Source: Yersinia alsatica
Lineage (GTDB): Bacteria; Pseudomonadota; Gammaproteobacteria; Enterobacterales; Enterobacteriaceae
NCBI RefSeq assembly: GCF_902170305.1
Contig: NZ_CABHWW010000028.1
Location: 248,001-312,000 of the forward strand
Length of the DNA: 64,000 nucleotides
Reading direction: 5' to 3'
Below, in pieces: positions 59,897 through 64,000 of this stretch (positions are counted from its first letter, which is position 1; the number at the start of each line of letters is the position of its first letter). The position numbers and the translations under genes were made by a program. The notes under the pieces are model-generated. The model did not search any database and was not told the DNA's origin. It saw nothing but the letters and a program-made list of their open reading frames with translations.

Positions 59897-60976
59897 ATGT
59901 CTAAAATTTTTGATTTCGTAAAACCAGGTGTCATCACAGGTGATGACGTGCAGAAAGTGTTCGCGGTAGCAAAAGAAAATAACTTTGCTCTGCCAGCAGT
60001 TAACTGTGTCGGCACCGACTCTATCAACGCAGTGCTGGAAACAGCAGCCAAAGTGCGTGCGCCAGTTATCGTTCAGTTCTCTAACGGTGGTGCAGCATTC
60101 ATCGCAGGTAAAGGCGTGAAAACTGACGTGCCACAAGGCGCGGCAATTCTGGGCGCTATTTCTGGTGCGCACCATGTACATCAGATGGCTGAGCACTATG
60201 GTGTTCCCGTTATTCTGCATACCGACCATTGCGCCAAGAAATTGCTGCCATGGTTAGACGGTTTGTTGGATGCAGGCGAGAAACATTTTGCTGCCACTGG
60301 CAAACCACTGTTCTCTTCTCACATGATCGACCTGTCTGAAGAGTCCCTGGAAGAAAACATCGAAATCTGTAGCAAGTACCTGACTCGTATGTCAAAACTG
60401 GGTATGACGCTGGAAATCGAACTGGGTTGTACTGGTGGTGAAGAAGATGGCGTAGATAACAGCCATATGGATGCATCTTCCCTGTATACTCAGCCGCAAG
60501 ACGTTGATTACGCTTACGAAAAACTGAACGCAATCAGCCCACGTTTCACTATCGCTGCTTCTTTCGGTAACGTACATGGTGTTTACAAACCAGGTAATGT
60601 GAAACTGACCCCAACTATTCTGCGTGATTCTCAGGATTATGTTTCTAAGAAACACAATCTGCCGCACAACAGCCTGAACTTCGTGTTCCATGGCGGTTCA
60701 GGTTCTACTGCTGCTGAAATCAAAGAAGCAGTAAGCTACGGCGTAGTTAAAATGAATATCGACACCGATACCCAGTGGGCAACATGGGAAGGTATTCTGA
60801 ACTACTACAAGAAGAACGAAGGCTATCTGCAAGGCCAACTGGGTAACCCAGAAGGTGCTGACAAGCCGAACAAGAAATACTACGACCCACGTGTGTGGTT
60901 GCGTTCTGCCCAGACTAGCATGATTACCCGTCTGGAATTGGCATTCAAAGAACTGAACGCAGTCGACGTACTGTAA
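59897..60976 (+). CDS. fbaA: fructose-bisphosphate aldolase, class II
   Basis: The 359-residue zinc aldolase splits fructose 1,6-bisphosphate. Catalytic Asp110 and zinc ligand His111 are in ILHTDHCAKK; other ligands are in LEIELGCTGGEEDG and NFVFHGGSGST. The length matches E. coli FbaA. It ends the epd-pgk-fbaA operon; a terminator follows at 61001. Confidence 0.97.
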   Translation: MSKIFDFVKPGVITGDDVQKVFAVAKENNFALPAVNCVGTDSINAVLETAAKVRAPVIVQFSNGGAAFIAGKGVKTDVPQGAAILGAISGAHHVHQMAEHYGVPVILHTDHCAKKLLPWLDGLLDAGEKHFAATGKPLFSSHMIDLSEESLEENIEICSKYLTRMSKLGMTLEIELGCTGGEEDGVDNSHMDASSLYTQPQDVDYAYEKLNAISPRFTIAASFGNVHGVYKPGNVKLTPTILRDSQDYVSKKHNLPHNSLNFVFHGGSGSTAAEIKEAVSYGVVKMNIDTDTQWATWEGILNYYKKNEGYLQGQLGNPEGADKPNKKYYDPRVWLRSAQTSMITRLELAFKELNAVDVL

Positions 60977-61000
60977 TTCAGCTTAGCTTTGACTGACCTA

Positions 61001-61022
61001 AAAGGCCCTACGGGGCCTTTTT
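61001..61022. terminator. terminator of fbaA
   Basis: AAAGGCCC pairs with GGGCCTTT (loop TACG), followed by T. It lies between fbaA and the convergent phosphatase gene. Confidence 0.9.
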
Positions 61023-61065
61023 CCGTTTTGTCAGTAAATTGAAGATTCTTTATGTTTGCTCGTCT

Positions 61066-61974
61066 TTACATCAGCGGCTTATCGAGTTTTTGAGCCAAAG
61101 CAATTAATGCCTTCATTTGATCGTCGGTCTGTACCATATACGGCCCACCTTGTTCTCGCAGGGTTTTAATGATTAATTCCAGGCTTTGTGATGATTCTGG
61201 GTTGATCAATTCCATCGCGGCGATAAGTTGCCCGGTACGCCCAACACCGGCACTACAATGAATTACTGGAAGTGCTTTATATTCAGCTTTAACCGCTCTA
61301 CTGGCGAATCCCTCTTTTTCCGGATTAGCATAAAAATTAAACTTATCATCGTGTAACTCAACGATACGTTTCGCCAGTGTCACCATTTCATTAGCAGGTA
61401 ATGCTGTTTTATCCTTCCAATCAGTAATGTGAATAACTGGAACTGCAATCTTGAGTTTTGGGTGTGATTCATCATAAGGTATTTTGATTGTATAACCTTC
61501 GGCACCAGGGTGTATTTCAGTCCGAATATCTATCTCGTAAGAGGCATCCTTTTCCACTGTTTTAAAGTAAGGGGGATAAGGTTTTGGTTTAATATTGTCA
61601 TTGCTAAATATATTTTCCTCACCGATTACCACCAATATTGTTGCTCGCCTTTCTCCCAACATCTCAATATATGGAGTAACCGATTGTTTTGTCGGATATT
61701 GGCTACGTATCACCCCCTTATCTGTTCCTAGCTCTATATGGTTAGCGGGTAGAGCAGTATTGTTAGGTGCCATGATAGCGGTTGTTTTCGGTGTGGTAAT
61801 GTCTCTATATCTTTGATTCTCTTTGGGTATTATTGCTTGATTACTCTCTTCCCATATTAATCCCTGCTGATGGATTTTAAGCGACTCCAGGAGCTTTTCG
61901 GCGTCTGTTTGGGGCTGACTATCTTTAATAGGATTCAAGTTGAGGGTAAGGTGGGATGGTCTAATTCTAGGCAT
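61066..61974 (-). CDS. YopH-like protein tyrosine phosphatase
   Basis: The 302-residue protein has a tyrosine phosphatase domain (about 70-302) that follows the catalytic domain of Yersinia YopH from the opening block (HIELGTDKGVIRSQYPTK) to the end. The P-loop is HCSAGVGRTG with nucleophile Cys240 and Arg246. The general acid is probably Asp188, but the loop reads W-K-D (186-188) instead of W-P-D. The Q-loop block MVQTDDQMKALIALA near the C-terminus is close to YopH MVQKDEQL. The first 70 residues do not resemble the chaperone- and substrate-binding domain of YopH (468 residues), so it is shorter. A chromosomal relative, YspP, is known as a substrate of the Ysa type III system of Y. enterocolitica, and this gene may be it. 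It sits between fbaA and mscS, adjacent in E. coli, and is visibly more AT-rich than both. GAGAG before ATG 61974 supports the start. Confidence 0.88.
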   Translation of the reverse strand: MPRIRPSHLTLNLNPIKDSQPQTDAEKLLESLKIHQQGLIWEESNQAIIPKENQRYRDITTPKTTAIMAPNNTALPANHIELGTDKGVIRSQYPTKQSVTPYIEMLGERRATILVVIGEENIFSNDNIKPKPYPPYFKTVEKDASYEIDIRTEIHPGAEGYTIKIPYDESHPKLKIAVPVIHITDWKDKTALPANEMVTLAKRIVELHDDKFNFYANPEKEGFASRAVKAEYKALPVIHCSAGVGRTGQLIAAMELINPESSQSLELIIKTLREQGGPYMVQTDDQMKALIALAQKLDKPLM

Positions 61975-62251
61975 GGATTTTCTCTCAATGAGTGAATAGG
62001 ATGACCTACCCCCCTCATGCTAAATCTGTCCAGCTAATGTTTATTCTATAAATATTCTATTTTTTCTATGGGTTGAAAATTTGCTGATACAGCTTCAAGC
62101 AGGAATATTGATATTTATTTATTACTATCAAAATTGGCAACACATCCTATTGTTCGTTACCCTAAACGGGTATGACTGCCATATTAGTCATCAATTGGTG
62201 GTAATTTTTGCGTAATCTCCCCTGCGGGGAATTTTTTGTAGGATGGTTAAA

Positions 62252-63121
62252 ATGGAAGAGTTAAATGTAGTTGATAGTATTAATGAGGCCAGCTCTTGGT
62301 TTATCAATAATCAGGATTTGCTGATTCAATATGCCGTCAATCTGGTTGCTGCGCTGTTGATCCTGGTTGTCGGGTCGATCATTGCCAAGATCGTCTCTCG
62401 CATGCTTGGCCGGGTCATGAAATTACGTGGTATTGATGTCACGGTTGCTGATTTTCTGGCGGCCATGGTGCGCTACAGTATTCTGGCCTTTACCATTGTG
62501 GCGGTGCTTGGCCGTCTTGGTGTGCAAACCGCCTCGGTGATTGCAGTCATCGGCGCCGCGGGCTTGGCCGTCGGTTTGGCGCTGCAAGGCTCGCTGTCCA
62601 ACTTTGCTGCGGGTGTGTTGCTGGTGGCCTTCCGTCCGTTTAAAGCGGGTGAGTATGTCGATCTGGGCGGTGTTGCCGGTACTGTGGTGCAGGTGCAGAT
62701 TTTCTCAACCACTCTCCGCACCGTAGACGATAAAATCATCGTGGTACCAAATGGCAAAATTATTGCCAACAACATCATCAATACCAGCCGTGAACCGAAC
62801 CGCCGTACCGATATGGTGGTTGGTGTGGCTTATGATGCTGATATTGATGTGGTGAAAAAAGTATTGGGCGACATAATCGCCGCTGATTCACGCATCATGC
62901 ACGACAAAGGGGTGACGATACGTCTGAATGAGATGGCACCTTCATCATTGAACTTCACCGTGCGTGTCTGGACCACCAATGGCGATGCAATGGATGTGTA
63001 TTGGGATCTGATGGAGAATTTCAAACGCGCGCTGGATGCTAATAAAATTGGTATTCCTTACCCGCAGATGGATGTGCATTTGCATCAGGTAGCAACCGCT
63101 GAATCTAATAAGCCAGCATAA
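62252..63121 (+). CDS. mscS: small-conductance mechanosensitive channel
   Basis: The 289-residue inner-membrane channel opens on hypo-osmotic shock. It is close to E. coli MscS (286): [11 protein letters not shown] at the start, the pore-lining helix [21 protein letters not shown] and the cytoplasmic beta-domain [16 protein letters not shown] 62252 is used because it matches the E. coli start and TAGGATGG is better spaced for it than for ATG 62243. Confidence 0.95.
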   Translation: MEELNVVDSINEASSWFINNQDLLIQYAVNLVAALLILVVGSIIAKIVSRMLGRVMKLRGIDVTVADFLAAMVRYSILAFTIVAVLGRLGVQTASVIAVIGAAGLAVGLALQGSLSNFAAGVLLVAFRPFKAGEYVDLGGVAGTVVQVQIFSTTLRTVDDKIIVVPNGKIIANNIINTSREPNRRTDMVVGVAYDADIDVVKKVLGDIIAADSRIMHDKGVTIRLNEMAPSSLNFTVRVWTTNGDAMDVYWDLMENFKRALDANKIGIPYPQMDVHLHQVATAESNKPA

Positions 63122-63137
63122 AATAAATGATGTTGAT

Positions 63138-63166
63138 ACGGGCTGCCATTGGGCCCGTTTCTCTTA
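63138..63166 (+). terminator. terminator of mscS
   Basis: ACGGGC pairs with GCCCGT around a 9-base loop, followed by TTCTCTTATTTT. Confidence 0.75.
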
Positions 63167-63324
63167 TTTTCGTCCCTCTCATCGCCCCCTATTTACTAAT
63201 TATTAGTTTTACTTATAGTTGATAAGAAATATCAATTTCCTCTGATGATCATCTCCCCGTAATATGCTGCTAATTGCTTTCCTATTCCCTCGGTTAATAC
63301 TGAGGATTATCCAAAGGTAACAGT

Positions 63325-63942
63325 ATGTTAGCCGTCTATTTGCAAGGTTTTGCTCTCAGTGCCGCCATGATTTTGCCCCTTGGGCCACAAAATGCCTTTG
63401 TGATGAATCAGGGAATTAAGCGGCAACACCATTTAATGAGTGCCGGGCTTTGTGCTCTCAGTGACATCATCTTGATTTGCGCCGGTATTTTTGGTGGCAG
63501 TGCTTTACTGAGCCGCTCACCATTGCTGCTGGCGCTGGTAACTTGGGGCGGAGTCGCATTCCTGCTGTGGTATGGCTGGGGAGCACTGTTAGCCGCCTGG
63601 CGGGGGGATAATACCGCCTCCTCTGCTGCCGCTGGTGCTCAGGGGCGCTGGCGCATCATCGTGACACTATTAGCAGTAACCTGGCTCAATCCACATGTTT
63701 ATCTTGATACCTTTGTGGTGTTGGGGAGCCTCGGAGGTCAGCTACTGCCTGATGTTCGGCCTTGGTTTGCGTTTGGTGCCGTAACTGCCTCTGTTACTTG
63801 GTTTTTTGCACTGGCTCTGCTGGCAGCGTGGTTATCACCGTGGCTGAACCGCCCGACGTCACAGCGAGTGATTAATCTGCTGGTGGGCGGCGTGATGTGG
63901 TTTATTGCGTTTCAGTTAGCGCGTCAGGGATTAAATCTGTGA
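63325..63942 (+). CDS. argO: arginine exporter (LysE family)
   Basis: The 205-residue membrane protein with about six hydrophobic segments matches ArgO. Motifs are [18 protein letters not shown] near the N-terminus and [16 protein letters not shown] in the middle. It exports arginine and probably canavanine. The place after mscS is conserved. In E. coli it is activated by ArgP; no site was picked here. The last 58 bases of the window hold no gene. Confidence 0.95.
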   Translation: MLAVYLQGFALSAAMILPLGPQNAFVMNQGIKRQHHLMSAGLCALSDIILICAGIFGGSALLSRSPLLLALVTWGGVAFLLWYGWGALLAAWRGDNTASSAAAGAQGRWRIIVTLLAVTWLNPHVYLDTFVVLGSLGGQLLPDVRPWFAFGAVTASVTWFFALALLAAWLSPWLNRPTSQRVINLLVGGVMWFIAFQLARQGLNL

Positions 63943-64000
63943 GTTTTTATCACTAATCTGAATCCCATGATTCCCAAGATATGCTACGGTTGATGTGTTA

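Overview
The window is an enterobacterial chromosome segment, most likely from Yersinia of the Y. enterocolitica group. The housekeeping proteins (TrmB, PfkB, SpeC, SpeA, MltC, MetK, FbaA) are easily recognised enterobacterial forms. The intergenic repeats are ERIC-like elements of the yersinia type. Accessory genes (inverse autotransporter, YopH-like tyrosine phosphatase, AguA/AguB) also fit Yersinia. The species is inferred; no database search was possible.

Layout. 1-11.6 kb: the 3' part of a VasL-like type VI secretion gene, a small lipoprotein gene, a giant invasin-like gene with fourteen 315-bp Ig-domain repeats, a small membrane protein and a LuxR-type regulator. 11.7-17.8 kb: a catabolic and decayed zone with a GH3 glycosidase, a sugar:cation symporter, a xylA remnant, a decayed DASS anion transporter, a truncated GntR-type regulator and an IS3-family remnant. 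18-21.3 kb: a cation diffusion facilitator, a small membrane protein, pfkB, and a tRNA-Phe gene followed by three 162-bp repeats that each carry a copy of the tRNA 3' end.

22-64 kb follows the E. coli pheV-to-argO gene order: speC, mltC-yggX-mutY, trmB-yggL, yggN, hemW-rdgB-yggU-yggT, yggS, yggR, ruvX-yqgE, gshB-rsmE-endA-sprT, metK, speA, loiP, tktA, epd-pgk-fbaA, mscS, argO. Several genes lie inside this backbone that are not there in E. coli: a TSUP permease, a glutaminase, proC, aguBA, a coiled-coil autotransporter (splitting gshB from yqgE), a BigR-like regulator with two YeeE/YedE genes, a Rieske protein where E. coli has speB, and a YopH-like phosphatase between fbaA and mscS.

Functional links. 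SpeC gives putrescine from ornithine. SpeA plus AguA and AguB give it from arginine by way of agmatine and N-carbamoylputrescine. MetK makes the S-adenosylmethionine needed for spermidine. Epd, Pgk, FbaA, TktA and PfkB form a central-carbon group. Surface and virulence-type functions are the invasin-like protein, the autotransporter, the phosphatase and the type VI gene. The most interesting items are the phosphatase with a WKD in place of the WPD loop, the structured repeats behind tRNA-Phe, the recent 1260-bp duplication in the invasin gene, and the coiled-coil/autotransporter architecture.
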